Source: an uncultured Bacteroidota bacterium
GTDB lineage: Bacteria > Bacteroidota > Bacteroidia > Flavobacteriales > Flavobacteriaceae
Length of the DNA: 38,067 bases
Direction of reading: 5' to 3'
Assembly (NCBI GenBank): GCA_902515405.1
Contig: CABXUS010000001.1
Coordinates: forward strand, 90,639 to 128,705
Position numbers and translations under genes: made by a program. Position 1 is the stretch's first letter, and every line of letters begins with the position of its first letter. Below the pieces are notes generated by a model. That model saw only the letters and a program-made list of their open reading frames with translations, made no database searches and was not told the origin of the DNA. Below, piece after piece: positions 28,497 through 36,642 of this stretch.

Positions 28497-29489
28497 ATGG
28501 CAACATTTACATTTCAAAAACCAGATAAAGTAATAATGATTGATTCAACAGAATCTAAGGGTAAGTTTGAATTTAGACCCCTAGAACCTGGATATGGATT
28601 GACTGTTGGAAATGCATTAAGAAGAGTATTGCTTTCATCTTTAGAAGGTTTTGCTTTTACATCAATTAAACTTGATAATGTAGAGCACGAATTTACTTCC
28701 TTACCTGGCATTGTTGAAGATGTTACAGAAATTATTTTAAATCTTAAACAAGTAAGACTAAAAAGACAAATAGAATCTGTAGATAATGAAACTGTTTCAG
28801 TTTCTTTAAACTCTCAAAATCAATTAATTGCAGGTGATTTACAAAAATTTATTTCTGGTTTTCAAATTCTTAACCCTGAAATAGTTATTTGTAATATGGA
28901 CAAAAATATTAAGTTAAATTTTGAACTTAATATTGAAAAAGGTAGAGGGTATGTTTCTGCAGAGGAAAATAAAAAAGTTGGTGTTCCGCTTGGAACTATT
29001 TTCATGGATTCAGTCTTTACACCTATTAAAAATGTAAAATATACTATTGAAGATTTTAGAGTTGAGCAAAAAACTGACTATGAAAAGTTAGTTTTTGAAA
29101 TTGTCACAGATGGCTCAATTGATCCTAAAAATGCATTAACTGAAGGAGCTAGAGTTTTAATTCATCATTTTATGTTATTCTCTGATGAAAGAATCACTTT
29201 GGAAGCTGATGAAATTGCTCAAACTGAGACTTACGATGAAGAGTCGCTACATATGAGACAATTATTAAAAACTAGGTTGATAGATATGGATCTTTCTGTA
29301 AGAGCTCTTAATTGTTTGAAAGCTGCAGAAGTTGATACACTTGGTGATCTTGTATCTTTTAATAAATCAGATTTGATGAAATTTAGAAATTTTGGAAAAA
29401 AATCATTAACTGAACTTGAAGAATTAGTTTTAGTTAAAGGATTGAATTTTGGAATGGATTTATCAAAATATAAATTAGATAAGGAATAA
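28497..29489 (+). CDS. rpoA: RNA polymerase alpha subunit
   Basis: Alpha dimerises to start RNA polymerase assembly and its C-terminal domain contacts UP elements and activators. The 330 residues include the N-terminal [24 protein letters not shown] (about 28-51) and the alpha-CTD from about residue 255. The CTD segment [21 protein letters not shown] keeps the arginine equivalent to E. coli R265, which binds UP-element DNA, consistent with the T tract upstream of the rpsL promoter. Confidence 0.99.
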   Translation: MATFTFQKPDKVIMIDSTESKGKFEFRPLEPGYGLTVGNALRRVLLSSLEGFAFTSIKLDNVEHEFTSLPGIVEDVTEIILNLKQVRLKRQIESVDNETVSVSLNSQNQLIAGDLQKFISGFQILNPEIVICNMDKNIKLNFELNIEKGRGYVSAEENKKVGVPLGTIFMDSVFTPIKNVKYTIEDFRVEQKTDYEKLVFEIVTDGSIDPKNALTEGARVLIHHFMLFSDERITLEADEIAQTETYDEESLHMRQLLKTRLIDMDLSVRALNCLKAAEVDTLGDLVSFNKSDLMKFRNFGKKSLTELEELVLVKGLNFGMDLSKYKLDKE

Positions 29490-29495
29490 AAAGTA

Positions 29496-30065
29496 ATGAG
29501 ACACGGTAAAAAAATCCCTCATTTAGGAAGAAAAACAGCGCATAGAAAGTATATGCTTGCAAATATGGCATGTTCTTTAATTGAACATAAATCCATTAAT
29601 ACAACTTTAGCTAAAGCAAAAGCTCTTAAGTTATTTATTGAACCTCTTATAACTAAATCTAAAAATGATTCTACACATAACAGGAGAATTGTATTTAGAT
29701 ATTTAAGAGATAAAAATGCTGTTACCGAATTATTTAGAGTTATCTCTGTTAAGATAGGAGATAGACCCGGTGGTTACACTCGAGTTATAAAATTGGGTAA
29801 TCGATTAGGTGATAATGCTAATATGGCCTTAATAGAGCTTGTAGATTATAATGAATTGTATTCGACTTCAAAACCTGAAAGAAAAAGAAGAAGAAGAAAA
29901 AGAAAATCTTTAGATGAAAATTCTATAGTTTCAACATCTAAATCAATTCAACCTGCTGTTGAAGAGGCACCTGCTGTTGAAGATGCACCTGCTGTTGAAG
30001 ATGGTGACGATGAAGGAACATATAATGATGATAAAACACAGTCTAAAGACGATAAAAAAGAATAG
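29496..30065 (+). CDS. rplQ: 50S ribosomal protein L17 with long acidic tail
   Basis: L17 lies near the tunnel exit. Residues 1 to about 120 are the normal L17 core ([24 protein letters not shown] at the start, [31 protein letters not shown] near the end). The protein then continues to 189 residues through a basic run ([10 protein letters not shown]) and an acidic low-complexity tail with three tandem copies of an APAVED-like hexapeptide. Extended L17 tails occur in other Bacteroidetes, but the repeat is of interest in its own right. It is the last gene of the operon; a strong terminator follows. Confidence 0.98.
   Translation: MRHGKKIPHLGRKTAHRKYMLANMACSLIEHKSINTTLAKAKALKLFIEPLITKSKNDSTHNRRIVFRYLRDKNAVTELFRVISVKIGDRPGGYTRVIKLGNRLGDNANMALIELVDYNELYSTSKPERKRRRRKRKSLDENSIVSTSKSIQPAVEEAPAVEDAPAVEDGDDEGTYNDDKTQSKDDKKE
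29952..30005 (+). repeat. Three tandem 18-bp units inside rplQ
   Basis: The unit CCTGCTGTTGAAGATGCA occurs at 29952-29969 (two changes: GAGGCA for GATGCA region), 29970-29987 and 29988-30005 (last bases differ). It encodes P-A-V-E-E/D-A/G in frame, so gain or loss of a unit would keep the reading frame. Confidence 0.9.
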
Positions 30066-30096
30066 TAAAATTTTTTTTTTAATTCTTGATAACTTT

Positions 30097-30126
30097 AAAG
30101 ATAAACTAAGTGTTTATCTTTTTTTT
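30097..30126 (+). terminator. Intrinsic terminator of the ribosomal operon
   Basis: A perfect 10-bp stem, AAAGATAAAC (30097-30106) and GTTTATCTTT (30112-30121), with loop TAAGT, is followed by a T run to 30126. It lies 31 bases after the rplQ stop. A separate ten-T run at 30071-30080 precedes it. Confidence 0.9.
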
Positions 30127-30155
30127 ATTATAATTTTATCATTAATTTTTTTCTC

Positions 30156-31262
30156 TTGAATCAATATATATCCAAAAAAAAAGCTTTTGTTTTACTTGAG
30201 GATGGGACAATTTTTCATGGAAAGTCCATAGGACTAGACGGTACTGCATATGGAGAATTATGCTTTAATACCGGAATGACTGGCTACCAAGAAATCTTTA
30301 CAGACCCCTCATATAATGGTCAATTGATGGTCATGACCAATGCTCATATTGGTAATTACGGAGCAAACTTCAAAGAAGTTGAATCAGACTCTATTAAAAT
30401 AGCTGGTTTAATTTGTAAGAATTTTAGTTATAATTTCTCGAGACACAGAGAATCTATATCTTTATATGATTTTTTATCATCTAATAATATTGTTAGTATT
30501 TCTGATGTTGATACAAGAGCTCTTGTTAGTTATATTAGAGATAATGGTGCTATGAATGCTGTAATAACTACCGAACCTATTAAATCAATTGATAAAATTA
30601 AAGCTAAGCTTTTAAAAACCCCATCGATGAATGGTTTGGAATTAGCCTCAAAAGTTTCAACTGAAAAACCTTATTATTTTGGAAATGAAAAGGCTAAATA
30701 CAGAATTGCAGTCCTTGATTTAGGTGTTAAAAGAAATATTTTAAATAATTTATCAGAAAGAGATGCGTATTTAAAAATTTTTCCTCACAATTCTAAATTT
30801 GAAGATATCAAAAAATGGAATCCAGATGCTTATTTTATATCGAACGGACCTGGTGATCCAGAGCCTCTTTTAAATGCAATTAATCTTACGAAAAGAATTT
30901 TAGAGTCAAAGAAACCCCTTTTTGGTATATGTTTGGGTCATCAAGTTATTGCATTGGCAAATGGCATAAAAACATATAAAATGCATAATGGACATAGGGG
31001 GATAAATCATCCTGTAATTAATCTAAAAACGGGTAAAGGCGAAATTACATCTCAAAATCATGGCTTTGCTATTGATAAATCTGATACTAAAAAAAATAAA
31101 AATATTGAAATAACACATATGCATTTAAATGATGAAACAATTGCTGGTATAAAAATTAAGGATAAAAAATGCTTTTCCGTACAATTTCACCCTGAAGCTA
31201 GTGCTGGTCCGCATGATTCATCATATTTATTTGATGAATTTATTGAATTAATAAATAACTAG
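30156..31262 (+). CDS. carA: Carbamoyl-phosphate synthase small subunit (glutaminase)
   Basis: CarA hydrolyses glutamine and channels ammonia to CarB for carbamoyl phosphate, used in arginine and pyrimidine synthesis. The 368 residues show the N-terminal CarA domain ([18 protein letters not shown] at 36-53) and a class I glutaminase with FGICLGHQ (nucleophile C259), SNGPGDPE at 229-236 and FHPEA (H345, E347). The start is a TTG at 30156: it fits the family N-terminus, no ATG is in frame until residue 41, and an in-frame stop lies upstream. carB is not adjacent. It begins 30 bases after the ribosomal operon terminator; I do not see a convincing promoter. Confidence 0.95.
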   Translation: MNQYISKKKAFVLLEDGTIFHGKSIGLDGTAYGELCFNTGMTGYQEIFTDPSYNGQLMVMTNAHIGNYGANFKEVESDSIKIAGLICKNFSYNFSRHRESISLYDFLSSNNIVSISDVDTRALVSYIRDNGAMNAVITTEPIKSIDKIKAKLLKTPSMNGLELASKVSTEKPYYFGNEKAKYRIAVLDLGVKRNILNNLSERDAYLKIFPHNSKFEDIKKWNPDAYFISNGPGDPEPLLNAINLTKRILESKKPLFGICLGHQVIALANGIKTYKMHNGHRGINHPVINLKTGKGEITSQNHGFAIDKSDTKKNKNIEITHMHLNDETIAGIKIKDKKCFSVQFHPEASAGPHDSSYLFDEFIELINN

Positions 31263-31264
31263 CT

Positions 31265-32551
31265 ATGACAAAAATTAAAAAAATTAAAGCTCGACAAATC
31301 TTCGATTCCAGAGGAAATCCGACTGTCGAAGTTGATGTAATTACTGAAAATGGTATCGTTGGTAGAGCTGCTGTACCATCTGGAGCTTCAACTGGTGAGA
31401 ATGAAGCAGTTGAGTTAAGAGATGGTGGAAAAAATTACATGGGTAAAGGCGTTTTAATGGCGGTTAATAATGTTAATACTATTATAGCTCAAAGCTTAAT
31501 TGGAAAATCAGTCTTTAATCAGAAAGAAGTTGATGATTTAATGATTGAATTAGATGGTACTGAGAATAAATGTATTTTAGGAGCAAATGCTATTTTGGGT
31601 GTTTCCCTTGCTTTAGCTCAAGCTGCTTCAAAAAGCAAGGGTATTCCTCTTTATAAATATATTGGTGGTAATTCTGCAATTACATTGCCAGTACCAATGA
31701 TGAATATTATAAATGGGGGTGCTCACTCTGATGCTCCAATAGCCTTTCAAGAGTTTATGATAGTCCCAGTTAGTGCTTCAAGTTTTACTGATGCTATGAA
31801 AGTTGGTTCTGAAATATTTCATAACCTTAAAAAAAATCTTATGGATAGAGGTCTTACAACCTCTGTTGGTGATGAAGGTGGTTTTGCTCCAAAATTAAAA
31901 GGCACGGAAGATGCTCTTGAAACAATTTCAAACTCTATTATATCTGCTGGATATTCACCTGGAGATGATGTTATGATTGCTCTTGACTGTGCTGCTTCAG
32001 AATTTTATATTAATAATAAATACGATTATAAAAAGTTTGAAGGTAATAATGGTAGAGTTTTATCATCTGAGGAACAAGCTGAATACCTATCCTCTCTTGT
32101 TGATTCATTTCCTATAATTTCAATTGAAGACGGTATGGATCAAAATGATTGGGAAGGTTGGAAATATTCAACTCAGATTTCAGGTAATAAAGTTCAGTTA
32201 GTTGGAGATGATCTTTTTGTTACAAATTCAAAAATATTGCAAAAAGGTATCGATCAATGTGCAGCTAATTCTATTTTAATAAAAGTAAATCAAATTGGAA
32301 CATTATCTGAAACTATTGATGCTGTTAAGCTTGCAAAAAATAATTCATTTACAACAGTTATTTCTCATAGATCAGGCGAGACTGAAGATAATATTATTGC
32401 TGATTTAGCTGTTGCCCTTAATACCGGCCAAATTAAAACAGGCTCATTGTCTAGATCAGACAGGATGTCAAAATACAATCAACTATTAAGAATTGAAGAA
32501 GAATTAGGAAAAAAAGCATTTTATCCAAAAAAAGGAGCTTTTAGCTTCTAA
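31265..32551 (+). CDS. eno: Enolase
   Basis: Enolase converts 2-phosphoglycerate and phosphoenolpyruvate. The 428 residues have the N-terminal [15 protein letters not shown] (39-53), catalytic E204 in GDEGGFAP, magnesium ligands D241, E288 and D315, catalytic K340 in LIKVNQIGT and the SHRSGETED signature at 368-376. It is two bases after carA and is likely cotranscribed, an order common in Flavobacteriia. The enzyme is complete. Confidence 0.99.
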   Translation: MTKIKKIKARQIFDSRGNPTVEVDVITENGIVGRAAVPSGASTGENEAVELRDGGKNYMGKGVLMAVNNVNTIIAQSLIGKSVFNQKEVDDLMIELDGTENKCILGANAILGVSLALAQAASKSKGIPLYKYIGGNSAITLPVPMMNIINGGAHSDAPIAFQEFMIVPVSASSFTDAMKVGSEIFHNLKKNLMDRGLTTSVGDEGGFAPKLKGTEDALETISNSIISAGYSPGDDVMIALDCAASEFYINNKYDYKKFEGNNGRVLSSEEQAEYLSSLVDSFPIISIEDGMDQNDWEGWKYSTQISGNKVQLVGDDLFVTNSKILQKGIDQCAANSILIKVNQIGTLSETIDAVKLAKNNSFTTVISHRSGETEDNIIADLAVALNTGQIKTGSLSRSDRMSKYNQLLRIEEELGKKAFYPKKGAFSF

Positions 32552-32564
32552 TATATTTATTCCT

Positions 32565-32572
32565 TATTTTTG
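32565..32572 (+). promoter_or_regulatory. Candidate -7 box for gltA
   Basis: TATTTTTG matches TAnnTTTG and lies 18 bases before the gltA ATG. A TTAG at 32541-32544, 20 bases upstream, could be a degenerate -33 element inside the eno 3' end. Confidence 0.5.
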
Positions 32573-32590
32573 TGTTTAAATTAGACTTTA

Positions 32591-33874
32591 ATGAGCAAAA
32601 AAGTTAATATAAATTATAATAATCTAAATTTTGAACTTGATCTAGTTAAAGGTTCAGAAAATGAAATTGGAATTGATATTTCAAGTCTTAGGAATAATGC
32701 AAACTTAATCACACTAGACCCTGGTTTTAAAAATACAGGATCTTGTAAAAGTTCTATAACATTTCTTGATGGAGAAAAAGGAATCCTAAGATATAGAGGT
32801 TATTCAATTGAAGATTTAGCTAATAAAGCAAATTTTTTAGAGGTAGCATATTTATTAATATTCGGAGAATTACCCAATAAAAAACAACTACACGATTTCT
32901 CCAACGATATTAAAGAGAGAGCAATAATTGATGAAGATTTAAGAATAATACTTAATAGTTACCCAAGATCTGCTCATCCAATGGGTGTTTTATCGTCCTT
33001 AACAAGTGGTTTAGTAGCTTTTGATCCATCTGCTGTAAATATTGATGATGAGGATGATATGTACGATGCTATTTTGAATTTATTAGCAAAAATACCTGTT
33101 TTAGTTGCTTGGGTATATCGTAGAAGACAAGGATTGCCATTAGAATATGGCGATATTAATCTTGGTTATGTTGAAAATCTTGCAAAGATGATGTTTCAGC
33201 GCCCCAACAAAAAATACATTCAAAATGATACAATAGTTAGTGCTTTAAACAAGTTATTAATTTTACATGCTGATCATGAACAGAATTGTTCAACATCTAC
33301 AGTTAGAATAGTAGGCTCGTCTTATGCAGGTCTATTCGCTTCGGTTTCTGCTGGAATTTCTGCACTTTGGGGTAGATTACACGGAGGAGCGAACCAAGCT
33401 GTTCTGGAGATGTTGGAGAAGATTCAAAATGATGGTGGAGATACTAAAAAGTTTATGTCTAAAGCAAAAGATAAATCAGACCCTTTTAGACTAATGGGCT
33501 TTGGTCATAGGGTTTATAAAAATTTTGACCCTAGAGCTAAAATTATCAAAGTTGCAGCTCATGAAGTACTTAAAGATCTTGGAATTGATGATCCAGTTCT
33601 AGACATTGCAAAAGCTTTAGAAAAAGAAGCTTTGGAGGATAATTACTTTGTTGAAAGAAAACTTTATCCAAATGTTGATTTTTATTCAGGAATTATTTAC
33701 AAAGCTTTAGAAATTCCTAATGAAATGTTTACTGTTATGTTTGCATTAGGTAGATTACCAGGGTGGATTGCTCATTGGAGAGAAATGAGAATGAATAAAG
33801 AGCCAATTGGAAGACCGAGGCAAATCTACATCGGAGAAAATCCTAGAGATTATATTTCATTAACAAAAAGATAG
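32591..33874 (+). CDS. gltA: Citrate synthase, type II
   Basis: Citrate synthase joins oxaloacetate and acetyl-CoA at the entry to the TCA cycle. The 427 residues match the long, hexameric type II form of Gram-negative bacteria. The catalytic triad is visible: H264 (GRLHGGAN), H306 (GFGHRVYK) and D363 (YPNVDFYSG), at nearly the same numbers as E. coli; HADHEQN at 226-232 is the family signature. A 39-base gap from eno holds a promoter candidate, so it may be transcribed separately as well as by readthrough. Confidence 0.98.
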   Translation: MSKKVNINYNNLNFELDLVKGSENEIGIDISSLRNNANLITLDPGFKNTGSCKSSITFLDGEKGILRYRGYSIEDLANKANFLEVAYLLIFGELPNKKQLHDFSNDIKERAIIDEDLRIILNSYPRSAHPMGVLSSLTSGLVAFDPSAVNIDDEDDMYDAILNLLAKIPVLVAWVYRRRQGLPLEYGDINLGYVENLAKMMFQRPNKKYIQNDTIVSALNKLLILHADHEQNCSTSTVRIVGSSYAGLFASVSAGISALWGRLHGGANQAVLEMLEKIQNDGGDTKKFMSKAKDKSDPFRLMGFGHRVYKNFDPRAKIIKVAAHEVLKDLGIDDPVLDIAKALEKEALEDNYFVERKLYPNVDFYSGIIYKALEIPNEMFTVMFALGRLPGWIAHWREMRMNKEPIGRPRQIYIGENPRDYISLTKR

Positions 33875-33888
33875 CTTTTCAATCAAAA

Positions 33889-35640
33889 ATGGATATAGAA
33901 AATATTCTAAAGAAAAAAGTCAAAGAATATTTATTATTAAAATATTCAATATCGAATTATCTTATTGAAATTTCAAAAACCAGAAAAGAATTTCAGGGTC
34001 ATTACACCATTGTGTTATTTCCTCTTTTACCAATTCTTAAAAAAACCCCAATTGAAATAGGTAATGAGATTGGATTATTTCTTCAAGAAAAGGAAAAATA
34101 TATTCAAGAATTCAATGTAATTCAGGGTTTTTTAAATCTTACATTTTCAGATCGTTTTCTAACAAATCTGTTAAAAGGTTTTAACCTGAATTATAAATTA
34201 GATATTAAAAAAGAATTTTATTTAATTGAATTTTCTTCTCCTAATACTAATAAACCTCTTCATTTGGGTCATATTAGAAATATTCTTCTTGGAGATTCAA
34301 TTTCAAATATTTTTAAGGAGGTTGGTAATAAAGTTCATAAAACTCAGATAATAAATGATAGAGGAATTCATATTTGCAAATCTATGATATCTTGGTTAAA
34401 ATTTGCAAATAATGCAACCCCTAAAACTGAAAACATCAAAGGTGATATTTTTGTTGGTAATTATTATGTAAAGTATAATAACGAATATGAAAAACAAGTC
34501 AAAGATCTAATTTCAAAAGGTCAAAATGAAGACAATGCTAAAAAGAACTCTAAAATTTTTATTGAAGCACAAGAATTATTAAGAAAGTGGGAAAACGGCG
34601 ATAAAGACGTTATAAATCTTTGGAAAAGAATGAATTCTTGGGTATATGATGGATTTTCAAAAACATATGAAAATTTAAATGTAAAATTTGACTCCGAATA
34701 TTATGAGAGTGATACATATTTAAAAGGTAAAAATATTGTTTTAGATGGACTAAAAAATAAATTATTTTATAAAAAAGAGGACAATTCAATTTGGGTTGAT
34801 TTATCATCAAAAGGCCTAGACAAGAAAATATTACTTCGATCTGATGGGACATCTGTTTATATTACTCAAGATATAGGTACTGCCTTTTTACGTTACAAAG
34901 ATCATCCAAAAATGGATGGAATGATTTATACAACGGGTAATGAACAAGACTATCATTTTAAAGTTTTATTTGAATTGATGAATATTTTAGGCTATCCTTG
35001 GTCTAATAAGCTTAAGCATTTAAGTTATGGTATGGTTGACTTACCAACTGGAAAAATGAAAAGTAGAGAGGGGTTAGTAGTAGATGCTGATGAATTAATT
35101 TCTGACATGAACTTGAAGGCTAAGATTATTTCTGAATCTCTTGGAAAAATTAATGATATTTCTAAAATAGAACAATCTAAGTTATATAACCAAATTGCTT
35201 TAGGAGCCTTAAAATATCATATTTTAAAAGTAGACCCAAAAAAAAGAATATTATTTGACCCAAATGAGTCAATTGAATTTAATGGTAATACTGGACCATT
35301 TATTCAGTATACATATGCAAGAATTAAGTCTTTGTTGAAAAAAAATAAAAATAATACTTCTTTTTCTGATGTTATATTATCCGAAAAAGAAAAAAATTTA
35401 ATTATTCATTTGAACGATTTTCCAAATGTAATATTAAGTTCATATAAAACATTAAATCCTGCTTTGATTGCTAATTATGTTTATGAATTAGTAAAATTAT
35501 ATAATTCATTTTATCAATCTTTTTCAGTTTTGGGAAATGATGAAATCCATAGCTTTAGAGTTCTGCTTTCGAAAAAAGTGGGCAGTTATATTAAGAAATC
35601 GATGTTGCTTCTAGGCATTGATGTTCCAGAAAGAATGTAA
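33889..35640 (+). CDS. argS: Arginyl-tRNA synthetase
   Basis: ArgRS charges tRNA-Arg. The 583 residues show the N-terminal additional domain (1 to about 100), the class I HIGH motif as HLGH at 125-128, the FSSPNTNKPLHLGHIRN block, the KMSKS equivalent KMKSREG, and the C-terminal DALR anticodon-binding domain (FIQYTYARIKSLLKK onward). Lack of a canonical KMSK lysine is common in ArgRS. The start is 14 bases after gltA, and a bidirectional terminator begins at its stop codon. Confidence 0.98.
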   Translation: MDIENILKKKVKEYLLLKYSISNYLIEISKTRKEFQGHYTIVLFPLLPILKKTPIEIGNEIGLFLQEKEKYIQEFNVIQGFLNLTFSDRFLTNLLKGFNLNYKLDIKKEFYLIEFSSPNTNKPLHLGHIRNILLGDSISNIFKEVGNKVHKTQIINDRGIHICKSMISWLKFANNATPKTENIKGDIFVGNYYVKYNNEYEKQVKDLISKGQNEDNAKKNSKIFIEAQELLRKWENGDKDVINLWKRMNSWVYDGFSKTYENLNVKFDSEYYESDTYLKGKNIVLDGLKNKLFYKKEDNSIWVDLSSKGLDKKILLRSDGTSVYITQDIGTAFLRYKDHPKMDGMIYTTGNEQDYHFKVLFELMNILGYPWSNKLKHLSYGMVDLPTGKMKSREGLVVDADELISDMNLKAKIISESLGKINDISKIEQSKLYNQIALGALKYHILKVDPKKRILFDPNESIEFNGNTGPFIQYTYARIKSLLKKNKNNTSFSDVILSEKEKNLIIHLNDFPNVILSSYKTLNPALIANYVYELVKLYNSFYQSFSVLGNDEIHSFRVLLSKKVGSYIKKSMLLLGIDVPERM

Positions 35641-35675
35641 AAAAGCCACTTTGAATTAACAAAGCAGCTTTTTTT
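35639..35675. terminator. Bidirectional terminator between argS and proteorhodopsin
   Basis: AAAAAGC-CA-CTTTG (35640-35653) pairs with CAAAG-CA-GCTTTTT (35660-35673) around loop AATTAA, with a symmetrical CA/CA internal loop. A and T runs flank it on both sides, so it can end both the plus-strand argS transcript and the minus-strand rhodopsin transcript. Confidence 0.82.
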
Positions 35676-35698
35676 ATTTAGGTTAGTTGTACTATTTT

Positions 35699-36409
35699 TT
35701 ACTTAGATACTGCTAAATTGTATATAACAAGACCGAATCCGATTTTGTTAATAGCGTCACCTACGTTGTAAACCACATCCATATCTAATGGAAGCACGTC
35801 AATAAAGTCATACCATCCATCAGTACCAATCATATATCCAATAGGATATATAGACCAACCAACAAGTACGAACCAACACAGAGCATTATGAGCTTCTAAA
35901 ACAGCACCACCAGCTTTTTCTGCTAATGCTTTAGCTTCACCAAGCCATATCATGTATGCTACATAAAAATATGCCAAACCTGAAACTAGTCCCCAAAGCC
36001 ATGCATTATCACGATCTATTGCTTCACCAACATATCCAAATACAAGCATTACGGTTGACCAAAAGATAAGTTTCCACATTAAACTTTTTTTAGCACCAGC
36101 TTTAGCTAATATTAAATAAAATTCAACACACATTAGTGGAACAGTTAAAATCCAGTCTACATATCTAAAGAATGTAACGTCTCCACCAGACACGCTAGCA
36201 TCTCTCATGTAATAATAGTGTACAGCAGCTATAAATGTAATTAGTCCTGAAACTAACATTGATGTTCTCCATTTTCCACCACCAGCATCTAACGATAAAA
36301 AGAAAAATACTGAAGCGGCCATCATGGCCATGGTTCCAATGAAAAACGTAAAACTTACTAGGTCGTTAGGAACGTCACCTAATAAGAAAATATTTAAAAA
36401 ATTTTCCAT
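35699..36409 (-). CDS. Proteorhodopsin, green-absorbing proton-pump type
   Basis: A seven-helix, retinal-binding light-driven proton pump of 236 residues. Key residues: K222 (retinal Schiff base, in INKIGFG), D85 proton acceptor, T89 and E96 donor (the DTE pump motif in RYVDWILTVPLMCVEF), R82, H64 (the acceptor-stabilising histidine of proteorhodopsins) and W185. M93 occupies the spectral-tuning site (position 105 in SAR86 numbering); Met or Leu there gives green absorption. G140 in helix E aligns with the glycine that opens the carotenoid fenestration in xanthorhodopsin. There is no clear cleaved signal peptide. It is divergent from blh and ends at a bidirectional terminator. The DTE motif excludes NDQ sodium and NTQ chloride pumps. 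Confidence 0.97.
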   Translation of the reverse strand: MENFLNIFLLGDVPNDLVSFTFFIGTMAMMAASVFFFLSLDAGGGKWRTSMLVSGLITFIAAVHYYYMRDASVSGGDVTFFRYVDWILTVPLMCVEFYLILAKAGAKKSLMWKLIFWSTVMLVFGYVGEAIDRDNAWLWGLVSGLAYFYVAYMIWLGEAKALAEKAGGAVLEAHNALCWFVLVGWSIYPIGYMIGTDGWYDFIDVLPLDMDVVYNVGDAINKIGFGLVIYNLAVSK

Positions 36410-36438
36410 AATAATTAATTAATTGGTTTTATACGGCC

Positions 36439-36448
36439 CAAATTAGTA
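36439..36448 (-). promoter_or_regulatory. Weak -7 candidate for proteorhodopsin
   Basis: On the minus strand TACTAATTTG has a TA and a TTTG separated by four bases rather than two. It ends about 29 bases before the rhodopsin ATG. No clear -33 element; the irregular spacing may mean use of another sigma factor or an activator. Confidence 0.3.
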
Positions 36449-36591
36449 AAAATTAACCGAATAACTGGATTAATCGTAAAAAAAAACGGTAATTGTTGAA
36501 AAAATCACACTATAAAACAGGTTTAAACACTTAACTATTAACTATTTACCTATTATTCCATGATTTTAACAATAGATTAATTTTTTATAAA

Positions 36592-36625
36592 TCTGTATTA
36601 TTACAAGTATGATTCTTTAAATTTG
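36592..36625 (+). promoter_or_regulatory. Promoter of blh
   Basis: TCTG (36592-36595) and TAAATTTG (36618-36625, full match to TAnnTTTG) are 22 bases apart. The box ends 17 bases before the proposed TTG start, leaving a leader of about 10 bases. Confidence 0.55.
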
Positions 36626-36642
36626 TATTTATATTAATCAAT

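Larger units (their letters stand above)
36410..36642. other. Shared control region between proteorhodopsin and blh
   Basis: This 233-bp AT-rich gap contains the promoter candidates for both genes. In its middle are tandem heptamers TTAACTA (36531-36537), TTAACTA (36538-36544) and the related TTTACCTA (36545-36552), and a TTAATTAATT run next to the rhodopsin ATG. The repeats could be regulator sites. I see no ORF or structured RNA. Confidence 0.5.

Noticed and set aside
29952-30005. Short repeat array, possible CRISPR
   Set aside because: The units are contiguous, lack spacers and encode an in-frame peptide repeat of L17.
35699-36409. Sodium- or chloride-pump rhodopsin, common in marine flavobacteria
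   Set aside because: Those carry NDQ or NTQ motifs in helix C; this protein has D85-T89-E96, the proton-pump set.
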